NCBI RefSeq assembly: GCF_003298505.1
Contig: NZ_QNGB01000004.1
Span: 165,001 to 221,711, forward strand
Source: Roseovarius sp. TE539
GTDB lineage: Bacteria > Pseudomonadota > Alphaproteobacteria > Rhodobacterales > Rhodobacteraceae
DNA: 56,711 nucleotides
Reading direction: 5' to 3'
Shown here: positions 46,679 through 56,609 of the stretch, in pieces
Numbering within the stretch: the first letter of the stretch is position 1
How the letters are laid out: every line of letters begins with the position of its first letter
Position numbers and translations under genes: made by a program
Notes under the pieces: model-generated
What the model was told of the DNA's origin: nothing
Database searches by the model: none
The model's input: only the letters and a program-made list of their open reading frames with translations

Positions 46679-46910
46679 CAAATAAATCAAATGTATAGTT
46701 AATGGTATATCGATACCACAGCGGTTTTGCGCGTTTACATCAACGCCACATCAACACCGGACTGAAAAAACCGCATTGGCACGCGTTCATGCGCACAGGC
46801 GTGCATTCGACAACATCAAAAGGACCTTATCTGTCGCGATCAAGGGTATCAGTTCCGTGCCTAGCGAGGACCTTCTGAATCATGCTGGTTTTTAGGGAGA
46901 TCGCGGACGA

Positions 46911-46939
46911 TTGAGCCTGCGACCTTCAGGTTATGAGTC
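46911..46939 (-). repeat. tRNA-fMet anticodon/T-arm fragment (second island att)
   Basis: The reverse complement contains CTCATAACCTGAAGGTCG, then CAGGCTCAA, matching tRNA-fMet from the anticodon loop into the T-arm with two or three differences from the copy at 2925-3001. Neither acceptor strand is present, so it is not a functional tRNA. It is probably an attachment relic, perhaps for the P4-type integrase 2.6 kb away. Confidence 0.5.
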
Positions 46940-47122
46940 GTGTCGAACGAACCATGAACAATCACTCGTAACCGCGAGTTCTTGCGCAATTTCCGCCACT
47001 TGGCGATCCCGGAGACGCGGCCCGGCTTCGCGCGATCTGTCAGGATTGCGCAGCGTTTTTCCGCCTCGTGCTTCCATAATGCTTCCAACGGGCCGAGACC
47101 TGATTTTCCGGTAGCACGACCA

Positions 47123-47779
47123 TCAGTGCAGCGTGCCCGGTCGCTCGACCACATAGGTTTCCAGCATCTGCTGCCGTGCCTTGCGACACGACTGGATGAT
47201 CGTGTTGATCTCGGCCTCGGCGATGCGGGTGAGTTCGCGCAGATGCTTCACCGTGTCCTCCATGGTCGACGTGTCGGTCGGGCCCGGCGGATCGGTCGCA
47301 AGGTTCTCGGTCGCCGCGAACAGCGCGCGCATCTCGCCGAGCGTTCCGATGGCGTTGTGCGCGCTCTCAGGGAAATCCATCTCTTCCTGTCCCGCGAAAA
47401 GCCCGTCGATGAAGCCGTCGAGTTCCTCGCGCCGAACCCTGGCGAGACGTCCGAGATACTCGTGGCTGGCCGGCGCGGTCTTCACCCGGGCGAGCTTGAA
47501 GGGGTCGCTGCGCTTCTGGTGCGCGCTGAGGCCGTTCCACATGCCCTGAAGCAGCGTGCCGAAAAAAGCCTCCGCCTCGCCCTTGTCCTCGAAGACGGGA
47601 AGCTCGTCGTTCCAGACACGGTGGATTTCCTGCATGGGCGATGCGTTCATGTCCGGCGTCGTGATGTTGCCCATGAAGCGCGCACGAACCTGGTGATACG
47701 GCAGCGGGCATGCGTAGCGCTTTAGGAGCGCCCGGATCGCCCCATCATCGACTGACTGTTTCTTGCCCCGCGCTGCCAT
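47123..47779 (-). CDS. Conserved hypothetical protein
   Basis: 218 residues from ATG 47779 (GGAG upstream; an in-frame GTG directly precedes). Soluble and helical: ALLKRYACPLPYHQVRARFMGN, VFEDKGEAEAFFGTLLQGMWN, then a long C-terminal helix (HLRELTRIAEAEINTIIQSCRKAR). The high-GC codon use resembles the DUF6880 gene beside it. It belongs to a two-gene leftward pair linked to the P4 integrase. I do not recognise the family; a defence-island passenger by context. Confidence 0.65.
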   Translation of the reverse strand: MAARGKKQSVDDGAIRALLKRYACPLPYHQVRARFMGNITTPDMNASPMQEIHRVWNDELPVFEDKGEAEAFFGTLLQGMWNGLSAHQKRSDPFKLARVKTAPASHEYLGRLARVRREELDGFIDGLFAGQEEMDFPESAHNAIGTLGEMRALFAATENLATDPPGPTDTSTMEDTVKHLRELTRIAEAEINTIIQSCRKARQQMLETYVVERPGTLH

Positions 47780-47902
47780 CACGTCTCCTGTCGGCTCTGG
47801 GCAAAGGTTAGGACACTGGCCGGGCGATCTCCATACCGGCTGACCGGTCCGAGCAGGCGCGTCCCACTCGGTCCCGACATGGCCCCACGCGGTCGCGCGC
47901 CA

Positions 47903-49342
47903 TCATCCATCCAACCGGGACCAAAATCCGAACTTCCTGCCGTGCTCCTCCTTCAGCCGGGCAACGTAGGCGTCATGCGTCTCGAACGCTCCGAAGTCCG
48001 GGATGTCCTGCGCGAGCCGGGCGCAGCTGACGAGGTGCTCGGCGGCATAGCGATACCGCTTCGCCCGGGATCTGGTGAGCGTGAAGTCGATCATCGCGCG
48101 GAGCACCAGCGTCGCGGCCAGCGGATGACGCACTGATAGGGCCTCCGCCGCGGGGGCGAGATACTCGTAGTGATCCCCGTCGATCTCGTCGTGCCTGGCC
48201 ACCAGGAGGTCGGCGGCGCGATCCAGAGCCGGCCAGTCGAGGAAAAACTGCAGGGCGTGAAGAAGGCTTGGATAGGCCTTGGCGTGCGCCATCGCCCGCT
48301 CCTCGGCCTCGATGTCGTCGAAATCGGGAAGCCGCTTGAGATAGGCCCGCAGGTAGCTGTCGGAGAGTGTGCGTTCGAAGCAGTCCCACCGAAACGCCTG
48401 CGCCTCCTCGCCACGACCCAGCGCCTCCAGCGTCTGCAGGCGAATGTCCTGCCAGGCCAAAGGAACCCGTAAGCCGTCGCCGAGCTCCGCGCGCTCGAGG
48501 AACCCCAGCGCCTCACCCGCCCTGCCGGTCGCGAGCAGGCGCTGCGCCATCTCCGCTGCGATCTGCGGCACCTTGCGCGTCTTCGGATCGTACTGGGCGA
48601 TGAAGCCGTCGACGTCGCCCTGCGCGTCGGCGATGTCCTTGAGCGCCATGGCGACCGTGCTCGTGCGCTCGCCTGCCCGCATCTCGTGCTCGTAGGTGGT
48701 GCCGCCCGTGCCCCAGCCCACCGCCTTCCATTGATCCTTCGGCGGAACCGGCACGGGCGAGCGACCGAGGTCCTCCGCCATCGATTTCAGGGCCGCGAGC
48801 CCCTCGTCGCCGAGCGCCGGCGCCATGATGCCGATCAGGCCGTCATACTGGCCATAGCCGTTGTCCTGCAGCGCATCGAGAACAGTGCCGGCGAGCGCCT
48901 GCGGATCCGGCCGGACCTTCGCGGCGAGCTGGCCCAGATCGGCGCAGGCCTGGTGGAAGATGCCGATGACCGTGCCGCTGGAGTCGTCGCAGCGCTCGAA
49001 GACGGGCGTGGCGAGCGCCATGAACCGCCACATGAGCGCCAGCGCCTCGTCAGTATCGGCCGGCGCGATCTGCTCGACGATGGCGCGCCGCTGGGTTTCG
49101 AGATCGGTGACCAGTGCCTTGCGGTTCTTCCAGGTGATGAAGCTGCGGGCGCGGGCGATGCTGGTCAGCCGCTTGGCGATCTCCCGCGCCGCCTCCCTCG
49201 GGCTCTGGGCGCCCGCCAGCGCGAGCCGCAGCTTGCGCTTGGCGGCCGCGTTGCCGGTGCTGACCTCGATCAGCAATTGCGCCAGGCGCTCTGCGCCCAG
49301 CGCTTCGAGGTTCTTCGCATTGAGGGTGGTCTTCGACGCCAT
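47903..49342 (-). CDS. DUF6880 family protein
   Basis: 479 residues beginning MASKTTLNAKNLEALGAERL. Helical-repeat protein: AQLLIEVSTGNAAAKRKLRL, DEALALMWRFMALATPVFERCDDSSGTVIGIFH, and a series of TPR-like pairs to the C-terminus (EYLAPAAEALSVRHPLAATLVLRAMIDF). These N-terminal motifs are those of DUF6880, a family frequent in alphaproteobacterial accessory regions, function unknown. Complete length. Divergent from the integrase, with 220 bp between. Confidence 0.8.
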   Translation of the reverse strand: MASKTTLNAKNLEALGAERLAQLLIEVSTGNAAAKRKLRLALAGAQSPREAAREIAKRLTSIARARSFITWKNRKALVTDLETQRRAIVEQIAPADTDEALALMWRFMALATPVFERCDDSSGTVIGIFHQACADLGQLAAKVRPDPQALAGTVLDALQDNGYGQYDGLIGIMAPALGDEGLAALKSMAEDLGRSPVPVPPKDQWKAVGWGTGGTTYEHEMRAGERTSTVAMALKDIADAQGDVDGFIAQYDPKTRKVPQIAAEMAQRLLATGRAGEALGFLERAELGDGLRVPLAWQDIRLQTLEALGRGEEAQAFRWDCFERTLSDSYLRAYLKRLPDFDDIEAEERAMAHAKAYPSLLHALQFFLDWPALDRAADLLVARHDEIDGDHYEYLAPAAEALSVRHPLAATLVLRAMIDFTLTRSRAKRYRYAAEHLVSCARLAQDIPDFGAFETHDAYVARLKEEHGRKFGFWSRLDG

Positions 49343-49561
49343 CGGATCGCCAGTTTCTTTGCCCCGAGCCTAACAGCAGCCCGCGGGCACCGGAACCTGC
49401 GTTCTGATTCGCGCGGCTCGTCGATTTCCCGCACCAGCGCGCCGAAACGCCTTGCGCGGAACCGCGCGCCATTTCCTTTTTCTTCGCAATTTCAATGTGT
49501 TCGTTGACTGTCGCCCGCACTTCAGCACTGTGGAACTTCAAGAGAACCACCGAAGAGCGCC

Positions 49562-50716
49562 ATGCCCAAGATCACCAAACGCCTCGTCGACGCCGCAGAA
49601 GCCCAACCCGCCGAATACTTCGTCTGGGACAGCGAGATCCCCGGCTTCGGGCTGCGCGTGCTGCCGAGCGGGCGCAAGGGCTACGTGGTCCAGTATCGCG
49701 CCGGACGTCGATCCCGGCGGATTAGCCTCGGGCCCAGCACGGTCCTGACCTGCGAGCAGGCGCGCAACCGCGCCATCTCCATTGTCGCTGCCGCGCGCAA
49801 TGGCGCGGACCCCGCCGCCGAGCGGGACGCGGGGCGCAAGGCGATCACGGTGAAGGAGCTGGCCGAGCGGTTCGACAGGGAACACATCGCGATCCGCGTG
49901 AAGGCCAGCACAGCCAAGGAATATCGCCGGAACCTCGAACGCTTCATCCTGCCCGCGCTCGGGCAGCTGACGGTCACGGGCATCACCCGGGCGGACGTGG
50001 CGAAGTTCCACCACGACCTCCGCCACATCCCCTATCAGGCGAACCGCTGCCTCGAAGTGGTTTCGAAGATGTTCAGCCTCGCCGAGATGTGGGGCCTGCG
50101 TCCGGACGGCACCAACCCGCGAAAGCACATCCGGAAGTACCCCGAGGAGAAGCGCGAGCGCTTTCTCAGCGCGGCGGAACTTCGTCGGATCGGCGAGGTG
50201 CTGCGCGAGATGGAGGCGGAGGGGATCGAACTGCCCTCGGCCATCCTCGCTGCCCGCCTGCTGATCCTGACCGGGTGTCGGCTCAACGAGATCATGACGT
50301 TGAAGTGGTCATACGTCGATCTGGCCGAGCGCGTCCTGCGCCTGCCGGATTCCAAGTCCGGCGCCAAGGTCGTCCATCTCGGCCAGCCCGCCGTCGAACT
50401 GCTCCGCGACGCCCAGCCTATCGAAGGCAACCCGTGGGTCATCAGCGGCACTCTGCCGGGCAAGCGCCTGAGCGATCTGCAGCCCTTCTGGCAGCGCGTC
50501 CGCGCCCGCGCCGGGGTGAAGGACGTCCGCATCCACGACCTGCGCCACACCTTCGCATCGACGGCCGTCGCTTCGGGTCAGGGCCTGCCGATGATCGGCA
50601 AGCTGCTCGGCCACACGCAGGTCCAGACCACGGCGCGATACGCCCATCTCGCCGCAGAGCCGGTGAGGACCGCAGCAGATGCGGTGGCGCAGAACCTGCG
50701 GCAATCCTTGGGATAA
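49562..50716 (+). CDS. P4-type tyrosine integrase (DUF4102 N-terminal domain)
   Basis: 384 residues. The N-terminal arm-binding domain (MPKITKRLVDAAEAQPAEYFVWD...GFGLRVLPSGRKGYVVQYR) is the DUF4102 type found in P4-like island integrases. Catalytic residues: Arg in LTGCRLNEIMTLKW, HDLRH in IHDLRHTFAS, the His in LGHTQVQTTARYAHL and its Tyr nucleophile. Intact. It opens the second island and probably integrates at a tRNA 3' end; the tRNA-fMet fragment at 46911 is the only candidate in the window. Confidence 0.93.
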   Translation: MPKITKRLVDAAEAQPAEYFVWDSEIPGFGLRVLPSGRKGYVVQYRAGRRSRRISLGPSTVLTCEQARNRAISIVAAARNGADPAAERDAGRKAITVKELAERFDREHIAIRVKASTAKEYRRNLERFILPALGQLTVTGITRADVAKFHHDLRHIPYQANRCLEVVSKMFSLAEMWGLRPDGTNPRKHIRKYPEEKRERFLSAAELRRIGEVLREMEAEGIELPSAILAARLLILTGCRLNEIMTLKWSYVDLAERVLRLPDSKSGAKVVHLGQPAVELLRDAQPIEGNPWVISGTLPGKRLSDLQPFWQRVRARAGVKDVRIHDLRHTFASTAVASGQGLPMIGKLLGHTQVQTTARYAHLAAEPVRTAADAVAQNLRQSLG

Positions 50717-50836
50717 TCGCGTGCCAGTGCGCCCGTTTTCGATTGATTACGCGGCTCCCCGCGGCTACCGTCCGAGAAAGCCCAGAAATTGGACGCGCAC
50801 AATTCGCGTGCGCGCAGGGCCTGGCGGGAGCGCAAC

Positions 50837-51697
50837 GTGGACAGGGACAAGGCCGGACTACGCTGGGGGGTCGAGCAGCGCCTCGAGTTCATCGAGTTCC
50901 GCCTGTTCTGGGAGGGGCACGTCAATCGCATCGATGTGATGAAGCAGTTCGGCGTCTCCGTGAACCAGGCATCCTCGGACCTGAACCGCTACATCGCGCT
51001 GGCGCCGGACAACATGGTCTACGACAAGAGCGCGCGCACCTATATCCGCGGGCCCGACTTCGACTGCAAGTTCCGCCCGCCAGACGCCGCGCACTACCTC
51101 TCGCAGCTCCGCCTCGTTGCCGACGACGTGCTGGAGCACGAGGATTGCTGGATCCCTGACCTGCCGCCCTATGCATCCGCGCCGACGCCTGTGCGGGGCG
51201 TCGATCCTGTGACGCTCCGCTCGGTGGTCGGCGCCATCCGCCGGTCCGAGGCGATCGAGGTGAAGTACCAGTCCCTGTCGAGCCCGGAGCCGCGCTGGCG
51301 CTGGATCGCACCCCACGCGATCGCCTTCGACGGGTTCCGATGGCACACGCGGGCGTTCTGCCTGACCGACGATTGCTTCAAGGACTTCCTCCTCTCACGG
51401 ATCCTCGGCATTCGCGGATCGCGGGAGAGTGAAACGTCGGCCGACGAAGATCGCGACTGGCATTCCGAGGTCACCCTGGAGGTCGGACCCCATCCAGAAC
51501 TCTCGGAGACGCAGGCCAAGGTCATTGCCCTCGACTATGGGATGCGGGGCGGCAAGGCGAAGATCAAGGTGAGGCGCGCGCTCCTCTACTACGCGCTCAG
51601 GCGTCTCGGCCTGGACACCGACCCAGCCGCAAGGAAGCCAACGGATCAGCAGATCGTGCTTCTTAACCGGGAGGTCATCAATGCAGATCATCGATAA
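50837..51697 (+). CDS. WYL-domain transcriptional regulator (BrxR/CapW-like)
   Basis: 286 residues from GTG 50837, chosen because GGGAG lies 6 nt upstream (the frame is open to TTG 50789). An N-terminal winged helix (RRLEFIEFRLFWEG-type: RLEFIEFRLFWEGHVNRIDVMKQFGVSVNQASSDL) is followed by a WYL domain (AIEVKYQSLSSPEPRWRWIAPHAIAFDGFRWHTRAFC) and a C-terminal extension. This is the layout of BrxR/CapW repressors that guard defence operons and respond to a nucleic-acid or nucleotide ligand. It overlaps the helicase gene by 17 nt, so it likely represses the operon it heads. Confidence 0.82.
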   Translation: MDRDKAGLRWGVEQRLEFIEFRLFWEGHVNRIDVMKQFGVSVNQASSDLNRYIALAPDNMVYDKSARTYIRGPDFDCKFRPPDAAHYLSQLRLVADDVLEHEDCWIPDLPPYASAPTPVRGVDPVTLRSVVGAIRRSEAIEVKYQSLSSPEPRWRWIAPHAIAFDGFRWHTRAFCLTDDCFKDFLLSRILGIRGSRESETSADEDRDWHSEVTLEVGPHPELSETQAKVIALDYGMRGGKAKIKVRRALLYYALRRLGLDTDPAARKPTDQQIVLLNREVINADHR

Positions 51698-54600
51698 TAC
51701 CTCCCACCTTCTCGGCGATGACCTAAAGGCCTCTCTTGGCAGGGGGACCCGCTTGCGGATCGCTGCATCCTGCTTCTCGATCTACGCCTTTGAGGCTCTG
51801 AAGTCCGAACTCGCGAAGGTCGACAGCCTGCAGTTTATTTTTACGGCTCCAACGTTCGTACCCACCGAGGTGACGGACCGCCTCAGAAAGGAACGCCGCG
51901 AATTTTTTATTCCAAAGGCGCAAAGAGAAACAGGCCTTTATGGCACTGAATTCGAGATCCAGCTACGCAACAAGCTCACCCAACGCGCCGTCGCTCGGGA
52001 ATGCGCCGATTGGATCCGCAAGAAGGCCAGATTCCGCTCCAACACGACCAAGGCGCCGATGCAGCAATTGATGCATGTTTCCGGGTCTGAAGGCGATGTA
52101 GCCTATATGCCCATCAGCGGCTTCACAGCTGTAGATCTCGGGTACCAAAAGGGCGATGCAGTCTCCAACTTTGTTACACGGTTTGATGATCCGGCGCACG
52201 CGAAGACGTATCTTCAGCTCTTCGATCAGATCTGGTCGGACCCGGACAAAGTGAAGGACGTCACCGCTGCCATTTGCGAGCACATCGAGTCCGTCTATCA
52301 AGAGAATTCGCCTGAGCGCATTTACTTCATGATGCTCTACAACATCTTCCACGACTTCCTGGATGAGGTCGACGAAGACGTACTGCCGAATGATCTGACG
52401 GGTTATCAGGAGAGCGTGGTCTGGAATAAGCTCTTTAACTACCAAAAAGACGCTGCCACAGGCATCATAAATAAACTCGAGACCTACAACGGGTGCATTC
52501 TCGCAGACTCGGTCGGCCTCGGGAAAACATTCACCGCCTTGGCGGTCGTCAAATACTACGAACTGCGGAACCGTTCAGTACTCGTTCTCTGCCCCAAAAA
52601 GCTTGCGGACAACTGGCAGAACTACAACACGAACCTGACGACCAACATTTTCGCGAAAGACAGGTTCAACTACGATGTCCTCTGCCATACTGATCTGTCC
52701 CGCACCAGCGGCGAGTCCTTCGGTGTCCCCCTCAATCGAGTGAACTGGGGCAACTACGACTTGGTCGTTATCGATGAGTCCCACAACTTCCGCAACAACG
52801 ATGTCTATAAGGACCGCGAAACCCGCTACCAGAAACTGATGAACAAAGTCATCCGAGCCGGCGTGAAGACCAAGGTTCTGATGCTTTCCGCAACCCCGGT
52901 GAACAACCGTTTCACCGACCTTCGTAACCAGCTGGCTCTTGCTTACGAAGGGCAGTCTGAAGCGCTCAGCAAGAACCTGAAGACCGATGTCAGCGTCGAA
53001 GAGATCTTCCGACGGGCCCAGAAGGCCTTCAATGAATGGTCTTCTCTTCCTCCGGAGGAGAGAACGGCCGCGTCGATCCTTAAGGCGCTCGACTTCGACT
53101 TCTTCGAACTGCTCGACGCCGTCACCATCGCTCGGTCACGAAAGCACATCGAAACCTTCTACGACACCAAGGACATTGGGAAGTTTCCCGAGCGTAGAAA
53201 GCCGCTGTCGTTCCACCGCCCGATTACTGAGCGGTCCGATGTGATGGGGTTCAACGATATCTTCACGCAGCTCTCTGTCCTGAAGCTCGCGGTCTACGCC
53301 CCGATCAGCTACATCCTTCCCAGCCGCCTTCGGAAGTATGAGGAAATCTACGACACACAGGTCGAGGGCGGACGCGGCAAGCTCAGGCAGGCCGACCGGG
53401 AGCGTAGCCTTCAGGCGCTCATGACGACCAACCTGCTGAAGCGCCTGGAAAGCTCGGTCGCTGCATTCCGTCTCACGCTTCGGTCACTCGGCACTAACAT
53501 TTCCCGCACGCTTGATGCCATCGACGAATTCGAAAAGACGGGGCGAAGCGAGAGCATCAGTGACCACCTCGCAGAAATGAGCGATTTCGACCCGGAGGAC
53601 GATGATCTTTCTGGACTTGACGAATTCACAGTCGGGAAGAAGGTCCAGATCAGCCTCGGCGATATGGATCTGCCATCGTGGAAGCACGATCTGGCTGCGG
53701 ACCTCGTACTCATCGAGGACCTGATCGCCTCGATGGACAAGGTCAAGCCCGAGGACGACGCCAAGCTTCAGCACCTGCTCGCCCTCATCAGGCAGAAAAT
53801 CGATGAGCCGCTAAATCCCGGCAATCGCAAGGTGCTGGTCTTCACGGCCTTCGCCGACACAGCCAACTACCTATTCGACAACCTGACACCCCTCGCACGT
53901 CAGCTCGGGCTGCATGTCGGCAAGGTCACCGGGTCGGACGCGCCCAAGACCACGCTCAAGAAGTCCTACGACTTCCAGAGCGTCCTGACCCTGTTCTCTC
54001 CAAGGTCGAAGGAAAAGGCGATCGTCCTGCCGAACGAGCCTGGCGAGCTGGACATCCTCATCGGCACAGACTGCATCTCGGAAGGGCAGAACCTTCAGGA
54101 CTGCGACTTCCTGGTCAACTACGACATCCACTGGAACCCGGTCCGCATCATCCAGCGCTTCGGCCGGATCGACCGTATCGGCTCACCAAACACCCAGATC
54201 CAGCTCGCCAACTACTGGCCGGACATCTCGTTGGACGCGTACATCAATCTCAAGGAACGCGTCGAAAACCGGATGGTGATCACCGACATCACCGCTACCG
54301 GCGAAGACAACGTGCTGTCGGCCAAGTCCAGCGATATCGCCTACCGCAAGAAGCAGTTGCAGCGGCTGCAGGAAGAGGTGATCGAGCTGGAGGACGTGAA
54401 GGCGGGCATCTCCATCACCGACCTCGGCCTCAATGAATTTCGGATGGACCTGCTCAACTACGTCAAGGAGCACGGAGAGCTCGATAACGTACCCTTCGGC
54501 ATGCACGCCGTCGTGCCGGCGCAGTTGGACCTCGGCCTGCAACCGGGCGTCATTTTCGCGCTGAAGAACATCCACGACAGTGTGAACGTCAACCAGCAGA

Positions 54601-54953
54601 ACCGGCTGCATCCCTATTACCTTGTCTACATCGGCGACGATGGTGAGATCGTCGCCGACCACACCGAGGTGAAGCGCCTGCTCGATCTGGTGCGCACCAG
54701 TTGCAAGGGGCGGAGCCAGCCGGTCCCGGAGGTCTGCCGGGTCTTCAATGACCGCACGAATGACGGGCGCGAGATGGAGCGCTACTCCGACCTCCTCAGC
54801 CAGGCGATCCGCTCGATGATCGAGGTGAAGGAAGAGAAGGACATCGACAGCCTGTTCAGCGGCGGTCAGACAACGGCGCTGACCCATACCATCAAAGGGT
54901 TGGACGATTTCGAGCTGATTGGCTTCCTGGTGATCGAGGGAGGCAGCGAATGA
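51681..54953 (+). CDS. SNF2/RapA-like helicase with N-terminal phospholipase D-like region
   Basis: 1090 residues; GGGAGG before ATG. N-terminal ~170 residues (LRIAASCFSIYAFEALKSEL, LQFIFTAPTFV) resemble the PLD-like domain of this helicase family. The ATPase core has ILADSVGLGKTFTAL (around 272-286), DESH in LVVIDESHNFRNN (around 363) and SATPVNNR. The second RecA lobe shows IGTDCISEGQNLQDC, and HWNPVRIIQRFGRIDRIGS is motif VI. Large helicases of this type partner DUF4391 and a type III-like methyltransferase in predicted defence operons. Stop overlaps the next start (ATGA). Confidence 0.85.
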   Translation: MQIIDNTSHLLGDDLKASLGRGTRLRIAASCFSIYAFEALKSELAKVDSLQFIFTAPTFVPTEVTDRLRKERREFFIPKAQRETGLYGTEFEIQLRNKLTQRAVARECADWIRKKARFRSNTTKAPMQQLMHVSGSEGDVAYMPISGFTAVDLGYQKGDAVSNFVTRFDDPAHAKTYLQLFDQIWSDPDKVKDVTAAICEHIESVYQENSPERIYFMMLYNIFHDFLDEVDEDVLPNDLTGYQESVVWNKLFNYQKDAATGIINKLETYNGCILADSVGLGKTFTALAVVKYYELRNRSVLVLCPKKLADNWQNYNTNLTTNIFAKDRFNYDVLCHTDLSRTSGESFGVPLNRVNWGNYDLVVIDESHNFRNNDVYKDRETRYQKLMNKVIRAGVKTKVLMLSATPVNNRFTDLRNQLALAYEGQSEALSKNLKTDVSVEEIFRRAQKAFNEWSSLPPEERTAASILKALDFDFFELLDAVTIARSRKHIETFYDTKDIGKFPERRKPLSFHRPITERSDVMGFNDIFTQLSVLKLAVYAPISYILPSRLRKYEEIYDTQVEGGRGKLRQADRERSLQALMTTNLLKRLESSVAAFRLTLRSLGTNISRTLDAIDEFEKTGRSESISDHLAEMSDFDPEDDDLSGLDEFTVGKKVQISLGDMDLPSWKHDLAADLVLIEDLIASMDKVKPEDDAKLQHLLALIRQKIDEPLNPGNRKVLVFTAFADTANYLFDNLTPLARQLGLHVGKVTGSDAPKTTLKKSYDFQSVLTLFSPRSKEKAIVLPNEPGELDILIGTDCISEGQNLQDCDFLVNYDIHWNPVRIIQRFGRIDRIGSPNTQIQLANYWPDISLDAYINLKERVENRMVITDITATGEDNVLSAKSSDIAYRKKQLQRLQEEVIELEDVKAGISITDLGLNEFRMDLLNYVKEHGELDNVPFGMHAVVPAQLDLGLQPGVIFALKNIHDSVNVNQQNRLHPYYLVYIGDDGEIVADHTEVKRLLDLVRTSCKGRSQPVPEVCRVFNDRTNDGREMERYSDLLSQAIRSMIEVKEEKDIDSLFSGGQTTALTHTIKGLDDFELIGFLVIEGGSE

Positions 54954-55699
54954 CTCTCTACGACTGGCCCCGCGCCGCCGCCTTCGGGCGCGTGATCCCC
55001 AAGAAAAAGATCTACGAACATGCCGGCGCGAACACGGCGCTCAAGGATCTGTTCGTGCGAGACGTGGATCGGATCGTCTGGTCCCACAAGCTGTCGCCGG
55101 AGACGACAAAGCTGGCGGCCAGCAAGAAGGTCCCGGAGATCCAAGTGTTCCGCATCGTCATCCGCACGGTGACGCTGGACCGGGACGTGCTGCGGGCCAT
55201 CGACAAGGCCATTCCCTTCCCCTTGATCTTCGAGCTGGTCCATTCCGGCCGGGTAAAGATGGCCGCGGCCTACAAGCGGCGGAGCGAGGCGGACAGCGCC
55301 CGCTGGGTCGTGGGCGACTATTTCGAAGGGGATTGGCAGCCAGAGGAGGCGTCGCGCGCGCCGCTTCCGGTCGCGCTGAACATGGGCGCGCTATACGAGC
55401 AGCTGCTGGCACCGCTGGTGGAGGGGCAGACGGCCCGGCTGGTGCCCGGCATGGGAGAAGCACCGCAGGCGCCCCTCTCCCCCGCAGCGTCCGAGCGCTC
55501 TGTGTCGCTGGAAGAGCGGATCGCCCAGGCGGAGGCGATCAAGATTCAGGCGCATGAGGTCGAGCGGATCAAGGCGCGGCTGGGGCGTGAGAAGCAATTC
55601 AACAAGCGCGTGGCGATCAATGCCGAGCTGCGCGCGGCCAAGCAGGAACTGGAGCGGCTGACGGCGGGGCACGCCGGCGACGCCGTGACGAATGATTGA
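54950..55699 (+). CDS. DUF4391 domain protein
   Basis: 249 residues. Begins LYDWPRAAAFGRVIPKKKIYEHA, continues DVDRIVWSHKLSPETTKLAASK and ELVHSGRVKMAAAYKRR, all DUF4391 signatures, and ends in a coiled coil (LEERIAQAEAIKIQAHEVERIKARLGREKQ). Role unknown; members sit between a helicase and a site-specific methyltransferase in type III-like modification loci. Overlaps both neighbours (ATGA with the helicase; 8 nt with the short upstream frame of mod). Confidence 0.85.
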   Translation: MTLYDWPRAAAFGRVIPKKKIYEHAGANTALKDLFVRDVDRIVWSHKLSPETTKLAASKKVPEIQVFRIVIRTVTLDRDVLRAIDKAIPFPLIFELVHSGRVKMAAAYKRRSEADSARWVVGDYFEGDWQPEEASRAPLPVALNMGALYEQLLAPLVEGQTARLVPGMGEAPQAPLSPAASERSVSLEERIAQAEAIKIQAHEVERIKARLGREKQFNKRVAINAELRAAKQELERLTAGHAGDAVTND

Positions 55700-55709
55700 G
55701 AGGACGAGC

Positions 55710-56609
55710 ATGGACAAGCTGAAGATGCACAGCCCCGACCTGAGCCAGGACAACATTGCGAAGATCCGCGAGATGTTCCCCGGCTGCGTGACCGAGGCAC
55801 GGGACGAGGCGACGGGGGCGGTGCGTCTGGCGGTGGACTTCGATCAGCTGCGTCAGGAGTTGAGCGACCACATCGTGGACGGGCCGCAGGAGCGGTATCG
55901 GCTCGACTGGCCGGGGAAGAGGGAGGCGTTAATCAATGCAAATGCTCCTATCGCAAAGACCCTTAGAGCAGACGATGGTGAGAGCCTGAACTTTTCAGGA
56001 ACCAGAAACCTTTTCGTTGAGGGCGACAATCTCGAGGCCCTCAAGCTTCTGCAACAGATTTATCTTGGATCTGTTCGGATGATATACATTGATCCGCCAT
56101 ACAACACTGGCAATGACTTCGTATATACAGACAGATTTGCTCAAGGCTCGGAGGAATACCTGCGTGTTTCGAACCAACGTGATGCGGAGGGAAACCGACT
56201 TGTTGCCAATCTGAGCGCTAACGGAAGATTTCACTCTGACTGGATGAGCATGATGTATCCGCGCCTGAGACTGGCGCGGAATTTGTTATCATCCGATGGA
56301 CTCATCTTCATTTCCATCGATGAAGGTGAAGCGGCAAACCTTAAGTTGATGTGCGATGAGATATTTGGCCCCGAGAACTTCGTCGAACAGGTAGCTTGGA
56401 AAAACAAGTATGGATCGGGCGCCCTTTCCAAGGGTTTCGCAAACGTGCATGAATACGTTCTCGTTTACACGAAAGGAGATTTCAACAATATCGCGGCCCC
56501 CTTGGATGACGATCAGCGAGCTGCATACAAGCTCACGGACGAAAATTTTGATGTTCGCGGGGGATATATTACCCAACCCCTAGCTGTTCCGTCCCGGATG
56601 ATCACATAG
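55710..56609 (+). pseudogene. Type III-like site-specific DNA methyltransferase (Mod), truncated by IS481-family insertion
   Basis: About 290 authentic residues are present from ATG 55710 (GAGAGGA upstream). Present: the conserved N-terminal leader MHSPDLSQDNIAKIREMFPGC, LFVEGDNLEALKLLQQIYLG, motif IV DPPYNTGNDFVY (N6-adenine/N4-cytosine beta class) and SSDGLIFISIDEGEAANLKLM. The frame leaves the family after GGYITQPLA and stops 8 codons later in IS sequence, so target-recognition and C-terminal parts are cut off or displaced. GC falls sharply after about 55925, in mid-gene, which suggests recombination. The product as written would be inactive. Confidence 0.82.

Larger units (their letters stand above)
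46488..47122. other. Right boundary region of the element
   Basis: AGTGGGACT (46487-46495) and AGTCCCACT (46535-46543) form a 9-bp inverted repeat just after the helicase stop, and a further AGTGGGAC lies at 46572. The attR-like site follows at 46660, then an AT-rich stretch and a tRNA-fMet fragment on the minus strand at 46911. No convincing gene. A short frame at 46861-47154 exists only because it reads through the tRNA fragment. Confidence 0.5.

Noticed and set aside
46911..46939. A second tRNA-fMet gene
   Set aside because: Only anticodon loop to T-arm is present; both acceptor strands and the D-arm are missing.
46861..47154. 97-codon minus-strand frame
   Set aside because: It reads through the tRNA-fMet fragment and has no other coding evidence.
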